The notes: generated from the sequence alone by a model not told the origin. A stretch of 64,000 bases of DNA from Nocardioides sp. (GCF_030150155.1 NZ_JASLGR010000028.1:1-64000), one strand, 5' to 3'. Positions 27,423-36,613 are shown, counted from the stretch's first letter. A program made the numbers and translations.

Positions 27423-27427
27423 CTGTC

Positions 27428-27688
27428 TCACCTCATGCGGGTTCGGGGATCGATGGACATGTCACTGAACTGCTCCTCGTCGCTGTGCAGGCGCTCGGTG
27501 TCGACGGTCTCGTCGTGCTCGACATGCTTGCCGTGGTGGACCGCATGTGGGGCTGACGGGACCTCCCGGACGTGACGGGAGTGGTCGGTGTGACGGTTCG
27601 CGCGGTGCGCCTCGACGTACCACGCGAGGAGGAAGCACGCGGCCAGGATGACCGCGATCACGAGGATGATCATCACTGTGCTGGACAT
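27428..27688 (-). CDS. Small single-helix membrane protein
   Basis: An 86-residue protein starting MSSTVMII, with one strong transmembrane helix (residues ~4-24) and a histidine-rich, charged tail (many His between residues 28 and 58). The start at 27688 is taken because the hydrophobic segment follows at once; an upstream in-frame start would add 24 residues. Its stop overlaps the possible GTG start of the neighbouring small gene, indicating a two-gene operon. The His-rich tail could bind metal, but nothing else supports this. Function unknown. Confidence 0.55.
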   Translation of the reverse strand: MSSTVMIILVIAVILAACFLLAWYVEAHRANRHTDHSRHVREVPSAPHAVHHGKHVEHDETVDTERLHSDEEQFSDMSIDPRTRMR

Positions 27689-27799
27689 GTCTCCACTGTT
27701 CTCCAGCGCCTGCGGAGCGACAAGGCGCCGGGGGAGATGTGACCCCGATGGGTGAGTCATTTCGCCCTGTCTCTCACCCCTGAGGGTGAGGCTGCTCGC

Positions 27800-28414
27800 T
27801 CAGCGATCCGGGCCGGAGAAACCGTGCTGGAGGGCCCACGCCACCGCCTGGCCGCGACTGCCCGCCCCGATCTTGCGGTAGAGCTCGCGGATGTGGCTCT
27901 TGAGGGTGTTCTCGCTCAGATGGAGCCGCTCGGCGATCTCGTGGTTGGACAGCCCCTGGGCGATCAGGGCGGCCACGTCGACCTGGCGCGGCGTCAGCTG
28001 ATGCCGTACGCCGAGCCGCTCGGGCTGCTCGGGCAGGGGACGCCCGAACGCGGTCCGCTCGATCGCCGTGACCATCTCGGGGGCGCGGACCGACATCGAG
28101 ATCCACGCCTCGCACCCCATCGCCAGCGCCCGCGAGCGCAGGTCGGGGCGCATGTCCCGGCTCAGCACCAGCACCTTGGCCGCGGTCCGGTGCAGCAGGT
28201 GGTCCAGCTCGTCCTCGCCGGTGCCCTCGGCGTCGTGCAGGCCGAGGGTGTCGTAGACGATCACGTCGACCCCGACGGCCCGCGAGCGGGTGCCGGACAG
28301 GGCGGTCACGACCACCCGGTCGGGGTAGTCGGCGAGCATGGCGACCAGGCCCCGTGCCACCACCTCCTGGGGCGTCACGATGGCAACCCGCAGTGGCACC
28401 CCCGAACGGCTCAC
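27800..28414 (-). CDS. LuxR-type response regulator with atypical receiver
   Basis: A 204-residue regulator. Residues ~8-125 have the receiver fold pattern; an Asp (Asp55, DVIVYDT) is at the phosphoacceptor position but the usual acidic pair near the N-terminus is replaced (AIVTPQEVV), so phosphorylation may be lost. The C-terminus is a normal LuxR/GerE helix-turn-helix: LTPRQVDVAALIAQGLSNHE through SENTLKSHIRELYRKIG. The start is GTG 28414 after GAGGGG. It has no adjacent kinase. The divergent neighbour is an aldo-keto reductase 49 bases away. Confidence 0.8.
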   Translation of the reverse strand: MSRSGVPLRVAIVTPQEVVARGLVAMLADYPDRVVVTALSGTRSRAVGVDVIVYDTLGLHDAEGTGEDELDHLLHRTAAKVLVLSRDMRPDLRSRALAMGCEAWISMSVRAPEMVTAIERTAFGRPLPEQPERLGVRHQLTPRQVDVAALIAQGLSNHEIAERLHLSENTLKSHIRELYRKIGAGSRGQAVAWALQHGFSGPDR

Positions 28415-28462
28415 CCCCTCACCTTAGGGCCGCGCGGCCACCGCGTGGGGGAGGATGGGGCC

Positions 28463-29503
28463 ATGACGTACATCCCCGCTCACGACCGCTACGACTCGAT
28501 GCCCTACCGGCGGGTGGGACGCAGCGGCCTGGTGCTCCCGGCGATCAGTCTCGGGCTGTGGCACAACTTCGGCGACGACGTCGCCTTCGACCGCCAGGCC
28601 CAGATCCTCCAGACCGCCTTCGACGCGGGCATCACGCACTTCGACCTGGCCAACAACTACGGCCCGCCGGCCGGGTCGGCCGAGGAGAACTTCGGCCGCC
28701 ATCTGCGCAAGAGCTTCGCCGGGCTGCGCGACGAGCTGGTGATCTCCTCCAAGGCCGGCTGGGACATGTGGCCCGGCCCGTACGGCGACATCAGCGGCTC
28801 GCGCAAGTACCTGATCTCCAGCCTCGACCAGTCCCTGGAGCGGATGGGTCTGGACTACGTCGACATCTTCTACCACCACCGTCCCGACCCGAACACGCCG
28901 CTGGAGGAGACGATGGGGGCGCTGCACTCCATCGTGGAGTCCGGCAAGGCGCTGTACGTCGGGATCTCGTCCTACTCCGCCGACCTCACCCGGAAGGCGC
29001 AGGCCCTGCTGGCCGACCTCGGCACCCCGCTGCTGATCCACCAGCCGTCGTACTCGATGCTCAACCGCTGGGTGGAGACCGACGGCCTGCTCGACACCCT
29101 GGGCGACCTGGGCACCGGCTGCATCGCGTTCTCGCCGCTGGCCCAGGGGATGCTGACCAACAAGTACCTCGGCGGCATCCCCGACGGCTCGCGCGCCAGC
29201 CAGGACAAGTCGCTGTCGACCGACCTGCTCACCCCGACCGCCCTGGAGCACATCCGGGCGCTCAACGACCTCGCCTCCGAGCGCGGCCAGTCCCTGGCCC
29301 AGATGGCGCTGGCCTGGGCGCTGCGCAACGACGCCGTCTCCTCGGTGCTGGTCGGTGCCAGCAGCGCGGCCCAGCTGAGCGACAGCCTGGGTGCGCTGAC
29401 CAACCTCGCGTTCACCGACGAGGAGCTGGCCAGGATCGACACCCACGCCGTCGAGAGCGGCATCGACCTGTGGAGCGGCGCGCGCGAGTCCGGCGACGCC
29501 TGA
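28463..29503 (+). CDS. yghZ: Aldo-keto reductase, YghZ (L-glyceraldehyde-3-phosphate reductase) type
   Basis: A 346-residue NADPH-dependent aldo-keto reductase, the same length as E. coli YghZ and very similar to it (LPAISLGLWHNFGDD, FDLANNYGPP, VDIFYHHRPDPNTP, NDAVSSVLVGAS). The catalytic tetrad is Asp61, Tyr66, Lys97 and His139. Family members reduce L-glyceraldehyde 3-phosphate and other aldehydes such as methylglyoxal. The ATG at 28463 has GGAGGATGGGG upstream. Confidence 0.9.
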   Translation: MTYIPAHDRYDSMPYRRVGRSGLVLPAISLGLWHNFGDDVAFDRQAQILQTAFDAGITHFDLANNYGPPAGSAEENFGRHLRKSFAGLRDELVISSKAGWDMWPGPYGDISGSRKYLISSLDQSLERMGLDYVDIFYHHRPDPNTPLEETMGALHSIVESGKALYVGISSYSADLTRKAQALLADLGTPLLIHQPSYSMLNRWVETDGLLDTLGDLGTGCIAFSPLAQGMLTNKYLGGIPDGSRASQDKSLSTDLLTPTALEHIRALNDLASERGQSLAQMALAWALRNDAVSSVLVGASSAAQLSDSLGALTNLAFTDEELARIDTHAVESGIDLWSGARESGDA

Positions 29504-29553
29504 CGTGAGGCGGCCTCCGGCGTAGGGTGGGCACCCCCTGCACCGGAGGCCCC

Positions 29554-30528
29554 ATGCCGATCACCGAGGTCGCCACCGACCGCGACGCCCTCACCCTGAC
29601 CGTCGTCGCCGACTACGACGTGCCGGTGGCCCGGCTCTGGGACGGGTACGTCGACCCGCGCCAGCTCGAACGCTTCTGGGGCACCCCGGACTGGCCGGCC
29701 ACGTTCCTGCGCCACGACGCCGCTGCGGGCGGACGCAGCGACTACGTGATGACCGGGAACCTCGGCCAGGTCTCCCGGGGCCTGTGGGAGTGGCTCAGCG
29801 TCGACCCCGGCGTCGGCTTCGTGGTCCGTGACGGCTTCGCGCTCGCCGACGGCAGCCCCAACCTGGACCTGCCCACCGCACGGATGGAGTTCTCCTTCGA
29901 GAGCCGCGGCTCCGGCTCCCGGCTCCGGGTCAGGAGCCACCTCGCCTCGGCCGAGGAGCTCGACAGCCTGGTCGAGCTCGGCATGATCGACGGCCTCCGT
30001 GCCGCGATGGGCCAGATCGACGGGGTGCTGGCCCTGCCGGTGCCCAGCACGCCCGAGGACGAGGTGCTGTCCCAGACCCTGACCGAGACCCAGATCCGGG
30101 TCTCACGGGTGCTGCGCTCGACCGTGGAGCAGGTCTGGGAGGCCCACCACGACTCGTCCCTGATGCGGACCTGGCTGCTCGGCCCGGAGGGCTGGACGAT
30201 GCCGGTGTGCCAGATCGCCACCGACGTGGGGGAGGGCTACCAGTACGAGTGGGAGCCGATCGACCCGACCTCGGCGCAGGTCCGGTTCGGCTTCGTCGGC
30301 ACCCTGGTCGAGGAGGAGGCGCCGTACCGCTCGGTCACCACCGAGGCGATGATCGGCCTGGAGGGCCCGGCCACCCTCAACGAGATGACCCTGACCGCTC
30401 TGGAGCACGGCACCCTGCTGAGCCTGGTGATCACCTACCCGTCGGAGCAGCTGCGCGACATCGTGCTCCAGACCGGGATGACGGAGGGGATGGAGGCCTC
30501 CTACCGCCGCCTCGATCAGCTCTTCTGA
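29554..30528 (+). CDS. Tandem SRPBCC (AHSA1-like) domain protein
   Basis: A 324-residue cytosolic protein made of two SRPBCC/AHSA1-type domains. The first (~residues 8-160) has VARLWDGYVDPRQLERFWG; the second (~180-322) has VEQVWEAHHDSSLMRTWLLG, the same tryptophan-bearing segment. This fold binds hydrophobic ligands. Duplication within one chain is the notable feature. The start ATG follows CCGGAGG. The gene overlaps its convergent neighbour by 13 bases. Ligand unknown. Confidence 0.8.
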   Translation: MPITEVATDRDALTLTVVADYDVPVARLWDGYVDPRQLERFWGTPDWPATFLRHDAAAGGRSDYVMTGNLGQVSRGLWEWLSVDPGVGFVVRDGFALADGSPNLDLPTARMEFSFESRGSGSRLRVRSHLASAEELDSLVELGMIDGLRAAMGQIDGVLALPVPSTPEDEVLSQTLTETQIRVSRVLRSTVEQVWEAHHDSSLMRTWLLGPEGWTMPVCQIATDVGEGYQYEWEPIDPTSAQVRFGFVGTLVEEEAPYRSVTTEAMIGLEGPATLNEMTLTALEHGTLLSLVITYPSEQLRDIVLQTGMTEGMEASYRRLDQLF

Positions 30529-31172
30529 TCGCGCACACCGAAGGTGAGCGCGATGTCCCAGGGCAGGATGCCCCAGCCCGGGACGGCGTCGGCGAGGTAG
30601 TACGGCGCCATGTCGAGCGCCCCGGCCGAGGCCGGGGCGCTGATCGAGACCACGTCCGAGCCCGGGGTGAGGTGCTCGGACCACAGGTCGCTCTGCGCCG
30701 GCGGCGGGCAGACCTCGACGGTGGAGAGCTGACGGCCCTCCTCGTCGACGTGCAGCGCGAAGAAGGCGTACGGCACGTCGGGGGCGTCGGTGCCGCCGAG
30801 CTCGACGACGAGGAACTCGAAGGTCTCGGCGACGTGGCGCAGCGCCTGGTTGATCGCGCGGACGAACTCCTGCGGCGCCTCGGCCCGCGGGGAGACCGAG
30901 CCGCTGACGGGGCTCAGCCGGACCCGGGAGCCGCTGGGCAGCACCAGGGCCGGGCTCGCCGGGTCGCTCTCGTCGAGCTCGGCGACCTCACGGAACCGTC
31001 CCGGGCCCCGCTCGACCCGGGTCAGCATCCCGGTGCCCTGCACCGCGGCGAGGATGCCGTCGTTGTCCATGTGCCACAGCCGGGTGCCCTCGGCGGACCA
31101 GGTCCGCAGCAGGCCTCCGACGGCGAGGCCGAGCTGGACGGTGGTGGTCGCGGCGGGAGTGGTGGCAGCCAT
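30516..31172 (-). CDS. Hypothetical protein
   Basis: A 218-residue protein without signal peptide or membrane helix and with no family I recognise. It is mostly predicted strands, with segments such as EGTRLWHMDNDGILAAVQG and FEFLVVELGG. ATG 31172 is used; an in-frame GTG 33 bases upstream is possible, and neither start has a clear ribosome site. It converges on and slightly overlaps the SRPBCC gene and is followed by the glycerophosphotransferase gene on the same strand. Confidence 0.55.
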   Translation of the reverse strand: MAATTPAATTTVQLGLAVGGLLRTWSAEGTRLWHMDNDGILAAVQGTGMLTRVERGPGRFREVAELDESDPASPALVLPSGSRVRLSPVSGSVSPRAEAPQEFVRAINQALRHVAETFEFLVVELGGTDAPDVPYAFFALHVDEEGRQLSTVEVCPPPAQSDLWSEHLTPGSDVVSISAPASAGALDMAPYYLADAVPGWGILPWDIALTFGVRDQKS

Positions 31173-31216
31173 GAGGTGACGGTATCGCGGCAGGGGTGAG
31201 GGCACCGAGCGGGCGC

Positions 31217-32425
31217 TCAGGCCGTGACCGCGTCCTCGACGCTCGGCTCGACGCCGACCAGCTCGTCACGCAGCACGCACAGCGCGTCGATCTCGGCGCA
31301 GAACCGGTGCGTGGACTCACCGACCCGGACGTCGTCGAAGTAGTGGTGGCGCATCGCGGCCCGGGCGATCCGGTGCTCGTCGTGGGCCAGCCGGTCGGCG
31401 AGCAGGTCGGGCAGCGAGCCGATCGAGTCCACGTCGATCACGTCGGCGGCCCGGCTCACCGGCACCTCCCGGCGCAGGGTGTCGGCGTCGTGGTGCCGGT
31501 CGGTGATCAGGATCGGCTTGTCGGTGCGCAGGTAGAGCCAGTCCAGACCGACCGAGGAGACGTCGGTGATCATCGCGTCGCAGCGACCCATCAGCGCCAG
31601 GATGTCGCCCTCGACGACGGCGGTGTGGCCGGCGGCGGGGTCGGCCTGGGCGGCCTCGGCGATCAGGTCGAGCAGCAGCCGGTGGCCCTCGGCGATCCGC
31701 GGGGTCAGCGAGGTGGCCACCTTGGGGTGCGGCTTGTAGACCAGCCGGACGTCGGGCTGGGCCAGCACCGCCCGCACGATCTGCTCACCGAAGGCGTCGA
31801 CCGAGCTGTAGTCGTTGTAGTCGGCGTCGCCCTCCCAGGTCGGCGCGTAGAGCACCGTGGTGCGCTCGGACTCGGCGATCTGCGGCTCGGGCTGGAGGTC
31901 GAGCTGCGGGCGCCCGATCCGGACCAGCTTGGTGCTGTCGAAGGCGATCAGGCCGCGCTCGATCCGCTGCGCGGCCGCCTCGCCGGCGACGAAGACCCGG
32001 TCGTAGGCCTTCGCGTTGTTGGAGACCATCGACTGCTTGTCGGACTCGCCGTGGTTGATGTGGACGTGCAGCATCCGGCTGTCGATCAGGGACTGGAAGT
32101 TGCGCATCGAGTTGTTGCAGTAGACCGCGACCTTCGCGTCGAGCTCGGGCAGGAGCTCGTGCATCTGGTCGAACTCGGGGGCGCACAGCACCGGAAGCCC
32201 GGTCAGCTCACGGGTCAGGTCGGCGGTCTCGGGGTCGCGGGTCAGGATGCCCACGGGGTGGGTCTCGTCGAGGATCTCGAGCACCGGAAGCCACTGCTTC
32301 AACTGATAGAGACGGGTCGGATCGTCGCCGAAATAGGCGAGGACGTCGACCTCGGGACGGCCCGGAACGGAAGCGATGTCGGAAGGGAAGGGGGCCTCAA
32401 GCACTGAGGGATCGTAGGTGGCCAA
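31217..32425 (-). CDS. CDP-glycerol glycerophosphotransferase family protein
   Basis: A 402-residue glycosyltransferase-fold protein of the TagF/TagB family, which transfers glycerol- or ribitol-phosphate from a CDP donor in teichoic acid-type polymer synthesis. Recognisable segments are HVHINHGESDK, LYAPTWEGD, YKPHP and TDVSSVGLDWLYL. It is shorter than full TagF and has no membrane helix. The likely start is TTG 32425; GTG 32404 is possible. A TagD-like cytidylyltransferase that could supply CDP-glycerol lies 7 kb away at 39420-39815. Confidence 0.8.
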   Translation of the reverse strand: MATYDPSVLEAPFPSDIASVPGRPEVDVLAYFGDDPTRLYQLKQWLPVLEILDETHPVGILTRDPETADLTRELTGLPVLCAPEFDQMHELLPELDAKVAVYCNNSMRNFQSLIDSRMLHVHINHGESDKQSMVSNNAKAYDRVFVAGEAAAQRIERGLIAFDSTKLVRIGRPQLDLQPEPQIAESERTTVLYAPTWEGDADYNDYSSVDAFGEQIVRAVLAQPDVRLVYKPHPKVATSLTPRIAEGHRLLLDLIAEAAQADPAAGHTAVVEGDILALMGRCDAMITDVSSVGLDWLYLRTDKPILITDRHHDADTLRREVPVSRAADVIDVDSIGSLPDLLADRLAHDEHRIARAAMRHHYFDDVRVGESTHRFCAEIDALCVLRDELVGVEPSVEDAVTA

Positions 32426-32478
32426 TGTTTCGGCCAGGCACCCGGGTCGGCGCCGTTACCAATCAGTAATCTGGAGCC

Positions 32479-33150
32479 ATGACAGAGGCGACCCACGGGA
32501 CCCCGAACGAGGCCATCGACGAGGCCACCAGGTTCTGGGAGGACAAGTACGGCGAGAAGGCCCAGATCTGGTCCGGGAAGGTCAATCAGGCGGTCTCGGT
32601 GACCCTGGACGGGATCGCTCCGGGGACCGCGCTGGACCTGGGCTGCGGCGAGGGCGGGGACTCGGTCTGGCTCGCCCGCCACGGCTGGACGGTGACCGGC
32701 GTCGACCTCTCCGCGACGGCGATCGCCCGCGCCCGTGCCGAGGCCGAGCGCCTGGGGTTCGCCATCGACTTCCGCACCGTCGACCTGGCCCAGTGGCAGC
32801 CGGAGACGGCGTACGACCTGGTCAGCGCCGCCTTCCTGCACTCGCCGGTGGCCTTCGGTCGCACCGCCGCCCTGCAGCGTGCCGCCGCTGCTGTCGCCCC
32901 CGGCGGGCACCTGCTGGTGGTGGGCCATGCCGCACCGCCGCCGTGGTCGACGTTCCACCAGCACGACCACACCCACGAGGCCGATCCTGACCAGGAGCTG
33001 ATCGGTGCCGCCGAGCAGGTACGTCGCCTCGACCTCGATCCGACGCAGTGGGAGATCCTCGTCGCCGAGGACCGCGCTCGGGGCGTGCACGACGCCGAGG
33101 GGAACCCGGCGGTGCTCGAGGACGCCGTGGTGCTCGCCCGACGACGGTGA
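32479..33150 (+). CDS. Class I SAM-dependent methyltransferase
   Basis: A 223-residue methyltransferase with motif I LDLGCGEGGDSVWLA (residues ~53-67), the acidic ribose-binding end of strand 2 in VTGVDLS, and VAPGGHLLVVGH. The Cys/Gly-rich motif and histidine-rich middle (FHQHDHTHE) resemble thiol or tellurite methyltransferase relatives, but the acceptor is not predictable. Divergent from the glycerophosphotransferase gene with only 53 bases between them. Confidence 0.8.
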   Translation: MTEATHGTPNEAIDEATRFWEDKYGEKAQIWSGKVNQAVSVTLDGIAPGTALDLGCGEGGDSVWLARHGWTVTGVDLSATAIARARAEAERLGFAIDFRTVDLAQWQPETAYDLVSAAFLHSPVAFGRTAALQRAAAAVAPGGHLLVVGHAAPPPWSTFHQHDHTHEADPDQELIGAAEQVRRLDLDPTQWEILVAEDRARGVHDAEGNPAVLEDAVVLARRR

Positions 33151-33229
33151 ACCCGCCGCGGGGTGGGATGATGCAGCCGGACCGACACTGGACCGTAACT
33201 GACTGGGTGCCTCAACCCAAGGAGAGAAC

Positions 33230-34087
33230 ATGCGATTGACCCGAGCCATCGCTGCCGTCGCCACCACCGTGGCCGTGGTGGCCCTGTCCGCTTGTGGGAG
33301 CGGCAGCGACACCAGCACCAAGGCCTCCGGCCAGGAGTCCACGACGTCGAGCGCTCTGAAGACGATGGTGAGCGGCAAGCTCACCATCGCCACCGGCGAG
33401 CCGGCGTACTCCCCGTGGGTGGAGGACAACAAGCCGGAGTCGGGCAAGGGCTTCGAGTCCGCCGTGGCCTACGCGGTGGCCGCCAAGCTCGGGTTCTCCG
33501 CCGACCAGGTGGTGTGGAAGCGGACCACCTTCGACGCCGCGATCGCGCCGGGCCCGAAGGACTTCGACCTCAACCTGCAGCAGTTCACCATCTCCGACAA
33601 GCGTCGCAACGCCGTGGACTTCTCCACGCCGTACTACACGACGCCGACCGCGATCGTCTCGATCAAGGGCAACAAGGGCGCCGACGCCACCACCCTGGCC
33701 GGCCTCAAGGACTCCCTGCTCGGCGGCGCCGTGGGCACCACCTCGCTGGACACCGCGCAGGCCGAGATCGACCCGAAGCAGAAGATCCAGAACTTCAACA
33801 GCGTCCAGGACAGCGTCGCCGCGCTCAAGGCCGGCCAGGTCGACGCGCTCGCCGTCGACCTGCCGACCGCGCTCTACCTGGCGGCGGCCGAGCTCGACAA
33901 CGGCGTCGTCGTGGGTCAGCTCTCCGGCACCGACGGGGGCGACCAGTTCGGCATCGTGCTGGCCAAGGGCTCTGACCTCACCGCCGCGGTGAGCAAGGTC
34001 GTCGACGCCCTCCAGGCTGACGGCACGCTCACCGAGCTGGCCAAGAAGTGGCTCACCGACTCGGCTGGCGCCCCGGTCCTGAAGTGA
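33230..34087 (+). CDS. Polar amino acid ABC transporter binding lipoprotein
   Basis: A 285-residue SBP_bac_3 family lipoprotein. The signal peptide ends in VALSAC with Cys22 as the lipidated residue, followed by a Ser/Thr linker. The ligand domain has GFESAVAYAVAAKLG, FDLNLQQFTISDKR and KDSLLGGAVGTTSLDTAQ segments, as in glutamate/glutamine/cystine-type receptors. It is first of a three-gene transporter operon; its stop overlaps the permease start. Start follows AAGGAGAG. Confidence 0.9.
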   Translation: MRLTRAIAAVATTVAVVALSACGSGSDTSTKASGQESTTSSALKTMVSGKLTIATGEPAYSPWVEDNKPESGKGFESAVAYAVAAKLGFSADQVVWKRTTFDAAIAPGPKDFDLNLQQFTISDKRRNAVDFSTPYYTTPTAIVSIKGNKGADATTLAGLKDSLLGGAVGTTSLDTAQAEIDPKQKIQNFNSVQDSVAALKAGQVDALAVDLPTALYLAAAELDNGVVVGQLSGTDGGDQFGIVLAKGSDLTAAVSKVVDALQADGTLTELAKKWLTDSAGAPVLK

Positions 34088-34941
34088 CCTCACCCGTCAC
34101 CACGACGGTCTCGACCGTCGAGCTCGAGCGGCGCCGCTACCGGACCCGGCAGCGGCGCCGCTCGGTGCTGATCAGCCTGCTCAGCACCCTCGTCTTCGCC
34201 GCGGTCGCCGCCGTCGCGATCATCAACAGCCCCGGCTGGCACGAGGTCCGGCACTCGTTCTTCGACGTCAAGTACGGCTGGGACGTGCTGCCCGACGTGC
34301 TGCGCGGGCTGTGGCTCAACATCCGGGTCCTGGTCGTGGCCGTGATCGCCGTGGGCATCGTCGGCTCGGTGGTCGCGATCGCCCGCACCACCCGCGGTGC
34401 CGTGCTCGCCCCGGTGCGCTTCCTGGCGGCGGCCTACACCGACCTCTTCCGCGGCATCCCGCTCCTGATCGTGCTCTACCTGGTCGGCTTCGGCGTCCCC
34501 GGCCTCGGCCTGACCGGCCGGGTGCCGTCGTACGTCTGGGGGACGATCGCGCTGGTGATCACCTACGGCGCGTACGTCGCCGAGGTGCTCCGTGCCGGGA
34601 TCGAGGCGGTGCACCCTTCCCAGCGGCTCGCCGCCCGCTCGCTCGGGCTGAGCTACGGCCAGACCCTGCGGATGATCGTGATGCCGCAGGCGATCCGCAA
34701 GGTGACCCCGGCCCTGATGAACGACCTGGTCGCGATGCAGAAGGACGTCGGCCTGATCTCCGTGCTCGGCGCCGTCGACGCCGTCCGCGCCGCCCAGATC
34801 GAGGTCGCCTCCACCTACAACTTCACCCCGTACGTCGTCGCCGGCCTGCTCTTCGTCGCGATGTCGTGGCCGCTGATCCGGCTCACCGACGCCCTGACGG
34901 CCCGGGCCCGCCGACGTGAGCAGATCGGAGGTGCGGTGTGA
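34084..34941 (+). CDS. Polar amino acid ABC transporter permease
   Basis: A 285-residue permease of the HisM/GlnP type with one N-terminal helix and the conserved core ending in the EAA loop (EVLRAGIEAVHPSQRLAARS, then LGLSYGQTLRMIVMPQA). GTG 34084 overlaps the binding-protein stop (GTGA), and the gene's end overlaps the ATPase start in the same way. It probably works as a homodimer, since only one permease gene is present. Confidence 0.9.
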   Translation: MTSPVTTTVSTVELERRRYRTRQRRRSVLISLLSTLVFAAVAAVAIINSPGWHEVRHSFFDVKYGWDVLPDVLRGLWLNIRVLVVAVIAVGIVGSVVAIARTTRGAVLAPVRFLAAAYTDLFRGIPLLIVLYLVGFGVPGLGLTGRVPSYVWGTIALVITYGAYVAEVLRAGIEAVHPSQRLAARSLGLSYGQTLRMIVMPQAIRKVTPALMNDLVAMQKDVGLISVLGAVDAVRAAQIEVASTYNFTPYVVAGLLFVAMSWPLIRLTDALTARARRREQIGGAV

Positions 34942-35714
34942 GCACCGCCCCGTCCACCCCGACCAAGGGCGCCGGCACCGCCGGGCCCGCGCTGCGGATC
35001 AGCGGCCTGGCCAAGTCCTTCGGCGAGACCGCCGTCCTGCAGGGGATCGACCTGGAGCTGGCCCGGCACGAGGTCGTGGTGCTGATCGGCGCCTCGGGCT
35101 CGGGCAAGTCCACGCTGCTCAAGACGATCAACCTGCTGGAGCCGATCGACGACGGCCAGATCTTCCTGGACGGCGACGACATCACCGACCCGCGCCAGGA
35201 CGTCGACGCCGTCCGTGCCCGGATCGGGGTGGTGTTCCAGCACTACAACCTCTTCCCGCACCTGTCGGTGCTCGACAACGTCACGCTGGCGGCCCGCAAG
35301 GTCGCCAAGGTGCCCAAGGCGACGGCGGAGGCGACCGGCAGGGCGCTGCTGGAGCGGATCGGCCTGGCCGACCACGCCGGCTCCTACCCCGACCGGCTCT
35401 CGGGCGGCCAGCAGCAGCGGGTCGCGATCGTGCGTGCGATCGCCACCGACCCCGAGCTGCTCCTCCTCGACGAGATCACCTCGGCACTGGACCCGGTCCT
35501 GGTCGGCGACGTGCTCGACCTGGTCCGCCAGCTCAAGGACGGCGGCTCGACCATCCTGATGGCGACCCACGAGATGGGCTTCGCCCGGCGCGTGGCCGAC
35601 CGGGTGGTCTTCCTCGCCGGTGGCCGGATCGTCGAGTCTGGGACCCCAGAGCAGATCTTCGACCATCCGCGCGAGCAGGCGACCCGGGACTTCCTCGCTC
35701 GACTGTCACATTGA
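34938..35714 (+). CDS. Polar amino acid ABC transporter ATPase
   Basis: A 258-residue GlnQ/HisP-type ATPase: Walker A GASGSGKST, Q-loop in GVVFQHYNLFPHLS, signature LSGGQQQRVAIVRAI, Walker B LLLLDEITSALDP, and switch His in MATHEMGFA. All motifs are intact. GTG 34938 follows GGAGGTGCG within the end of the permease gene. The amino acid transported is not determined. Confidence 0.92.
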   Translation: MSTAPSTPTKGAGTAGPALRISGLAKSFGETAVLQGIDLELARHEVVVLIGASGSGKSTLLKTINLLEPIDDGQIFLDGDDITDPRQDVDAVRARIGVVFQHYNLFPHLSVLDNVTLAARKVAKVPKATAEATGRALLERIGLADHAGSYPDRLSGGQQQRVAIVRAIATDPELLLLDEITSALDPVLVGDVLDLVRQLKDGGSTILMATHEMGFARRVADRVVFLAGGRIVESGTPEQIFDHPREQATRDFLARLSH

Positions 35715-35809
35715 GTCGCGGTTCGGGCCTCCGCACGCCACAATCGGCGTAGACTTTGGTCCTGGGACCGGCTCGGAGGTGGGGATCACGCATTCAATGG
35801 GGGGCCTTC

Positions 35810-36613
35810 ATGGCGCGAGGGGTCGACGACTCGACCGCTGACCGGTCGGGCGGTGACGCCGTCGGCGACCCGCAGGACTCCCGACACCAGGCCCGCCAGC
35901 TGCGCTTCCTGGCCGACATGCGTGGCACCGACGGGTTCCGCAACCGGCTGATCGGGACCGTCGCGCACGAGCTGCGCAACCCGCTGACCTCGATCCTCGG
36001 TCACCTCGACCTGCTCCGTGAGGGCGAGATGTCCCAGGCCGAGACCGCCCGGGTGATCGACCTGGTGATGCGCAGCGCCGAGCGGATGGAGGGCGTCGTC
36101 GACGACCTGCTGGTGCTGGCCCGTGCCGGTGAGCTGCTCAGCCTCGGCAACCGCGACCGGGTGGTGCTCGCCGACGTGATCGAGGAGTGCCGCCAGCTGC
36201 TCACCCCGATCGCCACCGAGGCCGACGTCGAGGTCCGCTTCGACCAGTCCGCCTCGCCGATCACGGTCAGGGGTGACCAGGGCCAGCTGCTGCGGATGGT
36301 GCAGAACCTGATCAGCAACGCGATCAAGTACAGCCCCACCGGCTCCGTCGTCGACGTCGAGCTGCACAGTGGGGAGAGCCTTGCCGAGATCGTCGTACGC
36401 GACGAGGGGGTGGGGATCTCCGAGGCCGACCAGGAGCAGCTCTTCACCGAGTTCTTCCGCTCCCACGACCCGGCCGTGCAGGCCCGTCCGGGCACCGGCC
36501 TGGGGCTGTCCATCGTGGAGCGGATCGCGCACGCCCACGGCGGCGCCGTCGGGATCCAGTCCAAGCTCGGCCGCGGCACCACCGTCACCGTCTCCCTGCC
36601 GCTGCTGACCTGA
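35810..36613 (+). CDS. Soluble histidine kinase without sensor domain
   Basis: A 267-residue kinase consisting only of a HisKA domain and a HATPase domain. The phosphoacceptor is His53 in VAHELRNPLTSILGH; the N box is LISNAIKY, G1 is DEGVGIS, and G2 is GTGLGLSIVE. There is no transmembrane helix, PAS or GAF domain; the ~40-residue N-terminus is polar. ATG 35810 is preceded by a G-rich stretch. No response regulator is adjacent. It follows the amino acid transporter by 95 bases, so a shared transcript is possible. Confidence 0.85.
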   Translation: MARGVDDSTADRSGGDAVGDPQDSRHQARQLRFLADMRGTDGFRNRLIGTVAHELRNPLTSILGHLDLLREGEMSQAETARVIDLVMRSAERMEGVVDDLLVLARAGELLSLGNRDRVVLADVIEECRQLLTPIATEADVEVRFDQSASPITVRGDQGQLLRMVQNLISNAIKYSPTGSVVDVELHSGESLAEIVVRDEGVGISEADQEQLFTEFFRSHDPAVQARPGTGLGLSIVERIAHAHGGAVGIQSKLGRGTTVTVSLPLLT

